DNA of 64,000 nucleotides from Onchidella celtica (taxonomy: Eukaryota > Mollusca > Gastropoda > Systellommatophora > Onchidiidae), in contig OZ007569.1 in assembly GCA_963931925.1 (NCBI GenBank), positions 70,889,035 through 70,953,034 of the forward strand, read 5' to 3'. Below, piece by piece: positions 34,804-44,745 of this stretch. The notes under the pieces are model-generated. The model saw only the letters and a list, made by a program, of their open reading frames with translations, was not told where the DNA came from and did no database searches. The stretch's first letter is position 1. Every line of letters begins with the position of its first letter. Made by a program: the position numbers and the translations under genes.

Positions 34804-35865
34804 ATGGCCAGTTCCGCCCGGGAAACCAACATTTTGATGGTAGGTAAAACAGGACATGGGAAAAGTGCTACCGGGAATTCTATTCTGGGCCGTAAAGTAT
34901 TTGAAAGCATCAACAGTACAAGTTCAGTCACCAAGAAAATTGACTGGGATTATGTACAGTTTGAAGGGAGAACGATAAAAGTGGTTGACACCCCAGGGCT
35001 ATCAGACACACAGTGTGAAAGCCAGGAAGGCATTAAAATGGTGGTTGAAGCTATGGAACAGGCTATCAAGTACAGCCCATCTGGTTATCATGTGATTCTG
35101 ATTATCCTTCGGTATGACCAGCGATTTACCCAAGAAGACATTGAGACAATTAAAATTCTCAAAAACATTTTTGGCAAAAATTTTATTATGTACCATTCGA
35201 TTTTATTGTTGACACGCGGAGATCAGTTTGAAAATCCTCAAGAAGAAGATGGAAACTCCTTGACATTTGAGGAATGGTGTGGTGAACAAACAGGTGACTT
35301 TGCTAAACTCTATTTGGAATGCGGAAAAAGGGCGATTTTATTTAACAATAGAATCTTAGACAAGGAAAAAGAGGTAATTCAACTTAAGAAACTGCTTGAG
35401 ATGATAGACAAGTTTGGAAACATCCCTTACACAAATGAAAAGTTTCAAGAAGCACGGCAAGAACGAGCTGCTCTTATGAGAGATCCAACATGTATATTCC
35501 TTACAGAAGAGACTTTTCAGGACTTTGCTTTGATCAATCAGAAATTTGCTGATTTAGATTTAAAAGATCTTAACTTAATGGAGGGAAAGTGCATAACATT
35601 GTTAGAAGAATTGCACTCTCTAGAGAAGAAAATAGAGATACAATATAAAACCTCCAAAGCTCGCGACTTGGCCTTGAAATGTGCCAGAGACCTGAAGCAT
35701 CCAGTGGTTGAAAGACTAAGAATGGCCCAGAACCTAATGAAGAAGAACGCTGAGGCGGATGAGTTGCGGGAAATATGCAAAATCAAAGAAGAGCAGAATG
35801 AACAAATGCAAGAACAAATCCGAAAACTCAAAGAAAGCCAATCGAGCCGGTGCGTTGTCCAGTGA
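34804..35865 (+). CDS. AIG1/GIMAP GTPase, 353 aa, CaaX box CVVQ (older, chimeric copy)
   Basis: GIMAP-type GTPase with P-loop GKTGHGKS (14-21), DTPG (62-65), RFTQED (107-112), TRGD and FNN motifs, then a helical tail with a coiled coil near the end. The terminus CVVQ is again a CaaX box, though the preceding sequence differs from the array copies. Residues 1-115 differ from them at only about five positions, while residues after about 115 are strongly diverged; the switch at about nucleotide 35147 is abrupt. The 5' part has probably been overwritten by gene conversion. AATAAA lies at 35928-35933. Confidence 0.93.
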   Translation: MASSARETNILMVGKTGHGKSATGNSILGRKVFESINSTSSVTKKIDWDYVQFEGRTIKVVDTPGLSDTQCESQEGIKMVVEAMEQAIKYSPSGYHVILIILRYDQRFTQEDIETIKILKNIFGKNFIMYHSILLLTRGDQFENPQEEDGNSLTFEEWCGEQTGDFAKLYLECGKRAILFNNRILDKEKEVIQLKKLLEMIDKFGNIPYTNEKFQEARQERAALMRDPTCIFLTEETFQDFALINQKFADLDLKDLNLMEGKCITLLEELHSLEKKIEIQYKTSKARDLALKCARDLKHPVVERLRMAQNLMKKNAEADELREICKIKEEQNEQMQEQIRKLKESQSSRCVVQ

Positions 35866-36294
35866 GCACAATATTGTATTGAGGTATTTACTTAATAACA
35901 TTGAACAGAACACGAACAAATGTTCTAAATAAAAGCCGGTAGTGGGGTGGCTACTTTAAGTTTAACAATTCATGATCAATAATTATCTTGAATAACTATG
36001 ATATTACGTGACTGTTCTAACATTTCAGAAAATAAAAACCAGAATAGAAGAATCGGGTTCTTTAAGTAACAGGAGGCAATCGCATGCATGATAAACAACA
36101 TACTAGTATATACCCAGCCATAGAACGGGTAAAGTTTGGTGTAGGCGAGCGAGCAGACTGACAGCCGAACAGAGAAAAAAAAATCCGACAAATATTCAAA
36201 TGTAAGGGCGATGGGCGGGCCCGAGACATAATAATTTTTGTTTTAGTTCTTTACCCGTAAATTTAAAATTATTTGGAGTAAAGAAGTTTTCATA
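35866..36294. other. 3' flank of fifth GIMAP gene
   Basis: Poly(A) signal at 35928-35933. 36137-36280 is a diverged match to 9470-9610 in unit 1, showing the fifth gene sits in an older copy of the same ancestral unit. Confidence 0.5.
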
Positions 36295-36484
36295 TTAAGC
36301 CCGGTCAGACACAGTCAGATGTTGGCAAACAAGAAGCGCACACCATAATTACCTGTAATTTCTTCGTAAATTTGGGAAGAGCCTATCAATCATACTAAGC
36401 CCGGTAAGACATAGCCAGCTTCTGCCATTATTTCTTCGGTGAACAGTTTGCTGGTGGTAGCTGTCTGTGTCTGACCGGGCTTAG
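36295..36484. mobile_element. 190-bp MITE-like element
   Basis: TAAGCCCGGTCAGACACAG near the left end is mirrored by CTGTGTCTGACCGGGCTTA at the right. A third terminus-like copy (CTAAGCCCGGTAAGACATAG) starts at 36395, suggesting a nested or tandemly rearranged element. Confidence 0.55.
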
Positions 36485-36788
36485 TGTGATACCTCCCTAA
36501 CTGAGTCCAAACATAAAAACTAGGCGAGCACAGGCGATTTACTGTCGTGTTAAATGACTGATTTGAGCTTTATAAAGTTTCATAACTGGACAAATTAACA
36601 AAACTGCTGCGCTATTTCCTTTTTGCACAAATATGCATCTAAAATTGGCAGACTGGTAAACATACTAGAGGCCAATTTGGGAAAAGATATTGTATGATAA
36701 TTTATAACCAGTGTCTAACATGGAACGTGGTTGTCATATTGTTACGGTACGTTTATTATTATAGAAAAAACGAACCGCTTATATGTTA
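36485..36788. other. Diverged unit-like segment
   Basis: 36640-36740 resembles unit sequence around 12260-12360 (shared CAGACTGGTA-ACATACTAG core). No gene seen. Confidence 0.4.
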
Positions 36789-37525
36789 CTAGCCGAGTCC
36801 CCGGCCCTGCCCGGGATAAATCGATTTATTCGTTTCAGTTCTGGGTGATTATTATGGACCTGCTTCAATTTGCCTGTTCCTTTAGCTTTATTTTATTTTT
36901 GTTTGTTTATTTATTTTTAGATTTTTACTGCTCTCCCTTTGCGCGTCGACGTCCTGCGCGTCCCGCCAGCATCCGTCAAATGGCTACGATTTGCGCACGG
37001 TTTGCACATCGCAGGAAGTGATAACGCCATGTGTTAATGGAAAGAAATACATGTATTATGATATTTTCCTAAGAATAATATTGAAAACACAAACCTGTAC
37101 TTTTGGCCCTGCAGCGTCAATCTCCCAATTCCAGACCCTTTCTTTTTCCCAGTCTAGGCACATTGAGAACACACAAAGTTTTATACTTGATACTAATGAT
37201 AGTCTTACTTTATTAGAACTCAACCTCATCATTCAAATCAGTCCTAACCGGAAGTTGTTTTGTGAGTGTGATACAGTCTATACCGGAACCAATCTTAGTT
37301 ACATTAATTTGCCGAAAAAATAGACCGAACGCCAATGTGTCGCAACCTAGCAACTAATACAAACGTTCTGCGAGTTATTAATTTTTTTATTTTCTGTGCC
37401 GGGGACACGACGACAGTCCATACTAAGCGTTGTATAAAATCTGAGGGCCACCGAATCAGCATTAAGAGAGGAGTAGCGAAAGGCGCGCTGCAATTGCCGT
37501 AAGGTTTCACTTTTATTAATATAGA
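36789..37525 (-). mobile_element. Non-autonomous Helitron, inverted copy
   Basis: On the minus strand it starts TCTATATTAATAAAAG after an A and ends hairpin-CTAG before a T. At 737 bp it is a diverged relative of the 724-bp unit copies. Its orientation and position differ from those in the units, so it inserted independently. Confidence 0.8.
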
Positions 37526-40500
37526 TTTTGTTTTGTTTTTGCTTTAGGTTTGCTTTACTCTTCACTTCTTTCAAAGATGTATAATTACGTTTAATGTCAT
37601 TGTTTATATGGACCATGTTGGATACATCGCACATAAATTTTAAGATTATTTCTTCGTTTGTATTATGGGTTGGTGTTTTCCTGTAAGTTCATTGCAATAC
37701 ATGTTCATATCTTATACTTCAACACAATAATGTCATCATTTCAATATACTACTGACATAGTCACAGGCGTTTTTTTTTTGTGCGTCATGGGAAAGCCATG
37801 AAAAGGAACTACATGTCTGTATATTTTCATGTTTATTGATCTCGACCCAGCACCCTCAAATCATAAGACATTATTTTAACATAGAAAATGCTGTTCCATA
37901 CATTAAGGAAGTTGGCTTGGGTCAGAAATGTTTTTGTACTTTTTTTTTTTTTTTTACTTTTGTTGTTAAAATTAGTGACGTGAAATGTACTTTTCACTTA
38001 CAACAACAACAACAAAACTGAGATATTACAAAATACCTGGATATTTTTTCTTCAAGATCACAGTTTGTAATTCCGGTTCTTCGTTGATTTTGTTAAGGGA
38101 AATGAATTCCCGTGAGAATAATGCAGATCCGAAATGGTGAATAGGACTTGTCTTGGAAAGTCCATCGGGTAGATTCTTGCATTATTCAAAGACTCGACGG
38201 GCTTAAAAAGTGCTGTTAACTTTCGGTTTTCATGTACCTGTAAAAAAAAGTGTGTTTCAGGAATCAACCCTAAAAAATAATAAACTAATGCTTTTAACAA
38301 CTTCAACTAGTAGAGTGGTTCAGAAGTAGTTTAATTTTTTTTTTTATTTCATATTAATGGATGCAACTCTATCATCTATGTGCACTGTTCCAGAATGAAA
38401 CTGTCCTGATCATGGATGGTGCTTCTGGGATTGTAAAACAATATTTTTTTCTTAAAATATACCTAATATGCTCGTTATAATTATATAAAGTTTGGCCACT
38501 GTGGAAACACTGCTACAGTGTTGATGTTTGTCACATAAATAAGAACATACAAAAAGACGTAATAAAGGCACAAAATTTGATAATTATTGTCACATTCATT
38601 CGGAAATTGCTTGACGACAGCCCAAAGAAAATGAGTGGAGAAGACATGACTGTCAATGGCAATATTTTTGTTGTAAGGTAATACATGCTGTCGACGAAGG
38701 TACAAAATGGAGTGAAGCATAATCTAAGTCTTGCCATGTTCTAATGGTAGGAAGAGACCACATTATGTTCCCCTCGAACTCCTGAAAGGAATGCCTATCG
38801 ATGTCTGCAGTGCTAAGGGCTTTAAAAACGACGGATTCTGATGGGTGTGGTGGGGATGGTCAGGCGGAGTTGAGTTGGTGTAGGATGGAAAGAGTCGGTG
38901 GGGTAAGGTTAGCAATAGTGTAAAAATTATATTATGGAATTAATGACAATAATTGCGACGCCGGTCAGAGGCCTTACAATGCATATAATATAATAAACCT
39001 TTTGTATTTGTTTGGATTTACGCATTAGCTTCCTAGCACAATAAGTACCCTAATGTTAGAGAGAATGATGATGTATTGCTATGTAAGTTCCAAGCCCAAC
39101 GAAAAAATATACCATTTTTTAATAGGTAAATTTATTTGTACTTCATTCATTATAATTCATACATTCTCAAACGTTCTCTTCTTTCATTACAATTCGAATT
39201 AATTTGCCAGTGTAATTGACGCTAAAACATCTCACGTGATTCGCCAAGCTGAGTGTTTCTAAGTGTGGATTCTTTGGTATTCTTAGTCTTGTCCTTCCGA
39301 AAGTAGAAATCTATCAGCTTTTACTTATATTAAATTTGGCTGCTCCTCTCATTGAAGTCAAATTCAGAACTGCTGACTTTATAATTATTATAAGCCAAAT
39401 AGCAAAGACGCATGTCATAGGTTTTCATTAGGTGTCTGTACTTTTTTTGGTTAAACATTATTATGCAACACACTTTCAACATCGATGTGCTGCTCTTAAA
39501 AAATAGATAGAGAATTAAATTTTCCTTGAGGTAAACTGAAGGACATAAAGCGTTTGGTGAAACAAAAATGCAAGAAAGTTTAGGAAAAAAAGGAAAGAAA
39601 TTTATGCAACCTTTTTTCTCTTATGGTGTTTTACCCTTTGAAATGTTTTCGCTTTCATATGTTATATGCCATTTTTTATTTATATTTATATGAGAGGTTT
39701 TTTTTTCCTTTTTAAAGACAATTTATCCAACAGTAATTTTAAAACATTTAATCAGATTTTTACACTTTTGTATTTGAGTGTCATTGTCCAAGAGGTAGAG
39801 AAGATGATTTTGGACAAAATATTTCCCTTTCTTTCTTGTAAAGTAACATTGAAACTCAGAGCCTCAGGGTACGATTAGAACAATGACATTTTTCCTAAAA
39901 TAATGTCGCAAGTGACTCCATCACCATTTCTTGAAAATACACAAGCACGGCTCTGTAGTGACAAAGAAGTAAGAGCGCTGTGAGAAAATTGAAACAAAAA
40001 TCATCATGAAGATGGCAAAATGTTGTGGGTGGGATGATCTTTTCATACGATTTTCTTTTCTTTCTTGCTTTCATTATTATGCTATCGATGAAATTTTTTT
40101 TTACAGTTACATGAGAATTGATGTAATTCTGGGCCGTGACAAGTGGGTCAATAGCCTGGGGAAACTGCTGCATGAAATTTTCTTTGCACAAAACATCTTT
40201 CAAATGGCATTGATATTCCAAGACTGTATTTATAAGAAGACCAAGATTAATACAAGATGCCACTGTTCCCTCCAAGATTCGTTTATTAACCCTATTGTTT
40301 AATTTTTAGTATGATAATTTTTGTCTGTTATTGGAGAAGATAACCCCGATCTTGTGTCATTAAATTCTGGCTCAGAAAAAAAAAGGAAAAATGAACGAGT
40401 TAACTCTATAAACAGTCATTCTAGTGTACATGTATAACTATCAAACGTCAAGATTTATTTTGTAAAGTTTGTGTGCAAGTTGGTTCCCTCCAAGCAGGTA

Positions 40501-41159
40501 TGAGCCCTATTTTATAAAGATGGCATAATGCGCGTCCAGCCCTTTGAACGAAAAAGCGTTTGTAAAAGTGTCGTTACAGATTAATAAAGAAAGATTCTAA
40601 AAAGTCAACTTATACCGATCTTGCTATGTCACATCATGAAAGGATATTGGCAACACTCTAAGATAACAAATGTGATCTGAAATTGTTTGGAGTGTGTTCT
40701 GGACAAACAGGGCATGGTATTCGGTAACTTAATTTTTAAGGAGATCTTTGTGGCAAAGTGATTAGAATATTTCGCATAATTCTATATTATATAATGCCGT
40801 GTTAGAAAACACTTTTTAACTTTACATTTGATACTTTTCATTTAGACTTTGCTATTTCTTTGTTCCTTATAGACATTTGCGTAGTGTGTGCAAAACTGTA
40901 ACCCAGAATAAAATGTAGACTTTCAAAAAGACAAAAGCGGATTTGAATTTAGCTGTAGTGTGAGATAATGTGATTGAGTGTCTGCAGTGTGTGTCTAGTT
41001 TATTTGTCACTGAGAGAGATGAGGAATAGCTTACAATATCTTTCAAGTGTCATTAGCTGAAGGATAATTAATGACTACCTAGAACTTCAGTTCTTCACAA
41101 GGTTAAGATTCGTTTAAGCCCCCATCCCCCACCTCCATCCCCTTTTTAAAAAAAAATAA
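37526..41159. other. AT-rich intergenic region, no confident gene
   Basis: Homopolymer runs, several short ORFs without recognised domains and one weak exon candidate at 38058-38237. Overlapping ORFs on both strands at 39895-40302 resemble no family known to me. Confidence 0.4.
38058..38237 (-). CDS. Possible terminal exon of an unidentified gene
   Basis: On the minus strand an acceptor-like TTTTTTTTACAG ends at 38238, followed by an open frame of about 59 codons to the stop at 38058. Codon use looks reasonable and the product has an aromatic and proline pattern (IYPMDFPRQVLF), but I recognise no family. No upstream exon was found. It could be chance. Confidence 0.2.
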   Translation of the reverse strand, partial: VHENRKLTALFKPVESLNNARIYPMDFPRQVLFTISDLHYSHGNSFPLTKSTKNRNYKL

Positions 41160-42407
41160 TGAAAAGAAATGAATGTTCAAAGATACGGTATATAAATTAA
41201 TGCTTGAACAAAATAAGGGGATGAATGAAAGGACATAAGGTCTTTACTTGTGAGGCCATCATAATCATTTTTTTTTTTTTGTAATTTGTCTGATCACAAT
41301 TATTTGAGGAAACCAGAAAGTGATAATTCACGGCTGTGTGTGGGCGCCATCGCTGTAGAACTACCATTTTAATGTGGTCCGAGTTATGCCCAAGAGTGCA
41401 GCCTTGTATAGACCTGTGGTGAAAACCTTCTCGGCCCTTTTATTATCCATGTCAGCTTAAAATTGTTGTCAGTGAAGTGAAACCTGGCCAGTGTTGATCG
41501 GTCTTCTTTGCCCAAGTTAGTCCCATACCCATATCTGCACGTCACCCAAGTACACTTCCAATACACCCTGGTCATTGAGACCATCTGTTGATTCACTGAT
41601 CTGATGCAACCCAGCATAACCGAGACAGGTAAATCAGTGTCCATTCTTTCAACAATCTCTTGGTCTCAATCTGAGTGAATGTGAAAGTTGGTATGTGTAA
41701 CTTGTTCTCTCAAGGCTTTTCGGGGTAGCCCATGCGGTTTCTGTCCTGAGTACAATGTCTGAAGTGCTTTGTTCAAATGTATTAGCACACGCTGTCACAG
41801 GCCTGGGACATAAAATGGAGGTAGCGCACCAATCGAACAGGTAAATTGTGATGCAAATTTTATCCATTTCAGAATAAGCTGACTTATGTTACTATGCCTG
41901 TGTTACTGTCTTGGGAGTTTTAAAACTGTAGCTGTGGTATGATTGAACCGACCCACATGCGGCAAGTCAGTATTGCCCTGAGCTACATGTAGTCCTACTA
42001 TGAATGTAGCAAATTGTCACCTGTCCCAAAGATCTGCTAAATTATTTTGCAATACTTCATTGAAGGAGATTGGGCAGCATTAAATTAATTTAAATCAAAC
42101 CATGCAATCAGAATATAGAAATGGTTTAAACAAAGGCTATATTTGTTTTATCCCTTCTTTCCAAGATGAGTAGAAATTAAGGTAGATAATGAATTATGAT
42201 ATGGACATATTTGTGCCCATGCCAGGGTTTGTGTGGTGGCACGTAAAAAAGTACGAAATATCAAATTAAGTATATGAAGCAGGTCCAGACTAAAGCAAGA
42301 ATATTATTTGGTCATGGAAATTTTTACTTTTGTTATTATTAAGAACGTGTGCTCATGACACCAATAAAATTTAATTATCAGTGGCTTGAACACGTCTCCA
42401 ATTATCT
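41160..42407. repeat. Segmental duplicate A
   Basis: Collinear and highly similar to 49115-50653 in direct orientation. Identity extends through non-coding sequence, and reading frames in it are not recognisable proteins. Copy B has two extra segments, a SINE-like insertion and about 185 bp near its right end. Confidence 0.8.
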
Positions 42408-42644
42408 TCTTTTTTTTTTTTTAAAGAGAACCGCACACTCAATGAAATTTCCACTTCTTTTGTAACGTTTTCTCACATCATGTATTAATCTTCTCCAGGT
42501 CAAGAAACCATTGTCAAAAAACCTTTATGACATGCTGCTAATATTGAAGGTCATCCCCACATCAGTTCACCAGATCTAGCTCAGGGCCGATGGAGGTAAA
42601 ATATTTTGACATGTCAGACAAAGTATCTAATAAGATATTAAATG

Positions 42645-43437
42645 TGTCACAAATCCCAGACTGGGAGATGTAATAAGTTATGACAGGACAACAATCACGA
42701 ACGAACAAGTTTAACACTTAACAGAACAACCCATCAGACTCACACATTTATTAAACATAATTATACATATAATAGCGCAATTACATACATGATATTATTG
42801 AAATGACTTGCCGTACAACGGCCTTATTCTCACACACACTCTCCCTCGGATCCACAATCCGGTAGTTACTCCTAAAGGCACTTCGGCCTCAGCCTCTCCC
42901 CTCAGGGTCTTAATAGCACCTTAGTAATTCACTGGCACCGCAGTCTCTCCCTATCACCGCCTATTGTCATACAACTTATCAGTTCACTTGCCCATCAACA
43001 TGGCAATACTATGGTATCTCATTCACTCTCATATCTACGTCCCTGTCCGTGGCCTGACTGCCACGACTTTAGGTGCCTCTACTGTCCTACACCGACAGTC
43101 TCACTTCTGGCCTATGTATGGCCTCCGGCCCTATGCTGGCCTATCACTTGTGCTCATCGAGGTGGCTCTTCGGCCCCGTCCCCGACACCAGTCATTACTG
43201 GAAAGACTTTCTCGCTAGTCTTCTCGACTGCTCCCTTTATGTCCGCCCGATGGGCTCTTATTCACAGGTCCGCTTCGTAGGACCTTCTAACTTGCAGTGA
43301 TAGTAATGTAACGCTTTCGTCTCATTCAGACCCCCCACTCATGACATGCACGACTTTCTCACTTGTCTCTGTGCGTTAATTTTACTCTCCTCCTTTCCCT
43401 CCGTAATTATTAACTATCGCTCACTCCACTCGTGACA
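42645..43437 (-). repeat. LTR (3' LTR in element orientation)
   Basis: 793 bp, TG...CA ends, AATAAA-type signal on the minus strand near 42748. It matches the other LTR apart from a 2-base indel near the edge. ORFs inside are LTR sequence, not genes. Confidence 0.92.
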
Positions 43438-43457
43438 TCATCCCCCACCCCAAAAAA
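43438..43457 (-). other. Polypurine tract
   Basis: On the minus strand a T-run then GGGGTGGGGGATGA directly abuts the 3' LTR, the expected plus-strand priming site. Confidence 0.75.
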
Positions 43458-43788
43458 ATTAATGCAATTAATTTCAAATCGCATCAAGATGACTGTCAAC
43501 GAGTGAGCCTGAGCAATACCTACATTAAAAATGACCCACCAATGCCCCCAGCACATAAAATACCGGAATCAGGGGAAAACATGGGGATCAACATGCCATG
43601 CATTATGCATATATGTATCACATCATCAATAGTAAACTAAAACATAACATGTAATACAGAATCAAAAACCAATCAACCTATCAACCATTCTTCATATATT
43701 TATAATGTCACTATTTTAAAGTCGACTCATTCACACAGATCATGTCAATGTTCCTGTCCTCCGATGTATAAGCTCCTGAACTCTTCCC

Positions 43789-44745
43789 CTAGGCTCGACT
43801 AAGGTAGTCGGCGATATGATTGCTGGCTCCTGGAATTGGTTGAATAACGAAGGTGTACGGCTGCAAAGCCAATGCCCATCTAGACAAGCGTGGGCTGGAC
43901 GAACGATTCTTCGACAAAAACGTTAGTGGCTTGTGGTCTGTCTGGATACAAAAGTCTCGTCCCATGAGATAACGTCCTAATTTCTGGACGGACCACACAA
44001 TGGCAAGACACTCACGCTCTATCACAGAATACTTTCTTTCTCTCTGCAATAACTTCCTACTGACATAACATACAGGATGGAGACATTCGTTCTTCTCCTG
44101 TAGAAGACAAGCGCCGACACCAGAGTCCGACGCATCCGTTCTGAGGATAAAATTAGATCGAAAATCGGGTAATATCAGAATGGGTGACGATGATAATGCT
44201 GTCACCAAATTATCAAATGCTGTCTGACACTCAGACGTCCACTGGACCTTATCGGGTTGTCCCTTCTTAGTAAGGTCAGTAAGAGAAGATGACAAGGAGG
44301 AAAAATTTGGAATGAACTTTCTGTAATAATTTAAAATTCCCACTAAGCTTCTGACTTGTTTCTTTGTTTTTGGGATTTGCAACCCTACTAATTTGTCAAT
44401 TTTTGTTCCTTCAGGCCTCTGAACACCTCTACCCACGATATGTCCTAAGAATACTATCTCTGGACATGCCAAATCCATCTTTGCGGGTTTAGCAGTTAAC
44501 CCAAAATGACGTAATCGTTCAAAAATTACCGTTAGTGTATGAATATGATCAGACCATGTCGACGTATGACATGCTATATCGTCAAAGAATGACACGACAT
44601 TAGGTATGTCCTTCAACACTAGTATGAGAATACAGATACTCTGGTCTCTCATGAACCCTCTGCAGCATATCAACGTGGAAAACCCTACTCGTTCCATCAA
44701 TGTGGATAGCGTAATATACCCTCGAAACAACTTGCTCAATAACAT
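43789..44745 (-). CDS. pol: Partial reverse transcriptase and RNase H of the LTR element
   Basis: Contains FFDD at residues 53-56, the counterpart of the YxDD catalytic motif of Ty3-type reverse transcriptase, the downstream thumb region (FLGHIVG, GILNYYRKFIPN), and a full RNase H domain with TDASDSG, ERECLAIVW and QTDHKPL. It ends NHIADYLSRA. Finger and early palm segments, including the first catalytic Asp, are missing, so the enzyme is expected to be inactive. The frame overlaps the gag-integrase ORF by 146 bases and is offset from it; residues before about 35 are read-through of the integrase end in another frame, not RT. Confidence 0.85.
   Translation of the reverse strand: MLLSKLFRGYITLSTLMERVGFSTLICCRGFMRDQSICILILVLKDIPNVVSFFDDIACHTSTWSDHIHTLTVIFERLRHFGLTAKPAKMDLACPEIVFLGHIVGRGVQRPEGTKIDKLVGLQIPKTKKQVRSLVGILNYYRKFIPNFSSLSSSLTDLTKKGQPDKVQWTSECQTAFDNLVTALSSSPILILPDFRSNFILRTDASDSGVGACLLQEKNECLHPVCYVSRKLLQRERKYSVIERECLAIVWSVQKLGRYLMGRDFCIQTDHKPLTFLSKNRSSSPRLSRWALALQPYTFVIQPIPGASNHIADYLSRA

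Noticed and set aside
39895..40302. Overlapping ORFs of 126 and 98 codons on opposite strands
   Set aside because: AT-rich sequence, no recognised domain, no splice or promoter context favouring either strand.
42964..43300. Three overlapping ORFs present twice (also at 48431-48767)
   Set aside because: They lie inside the LTRs and are identical because the LTRs are.
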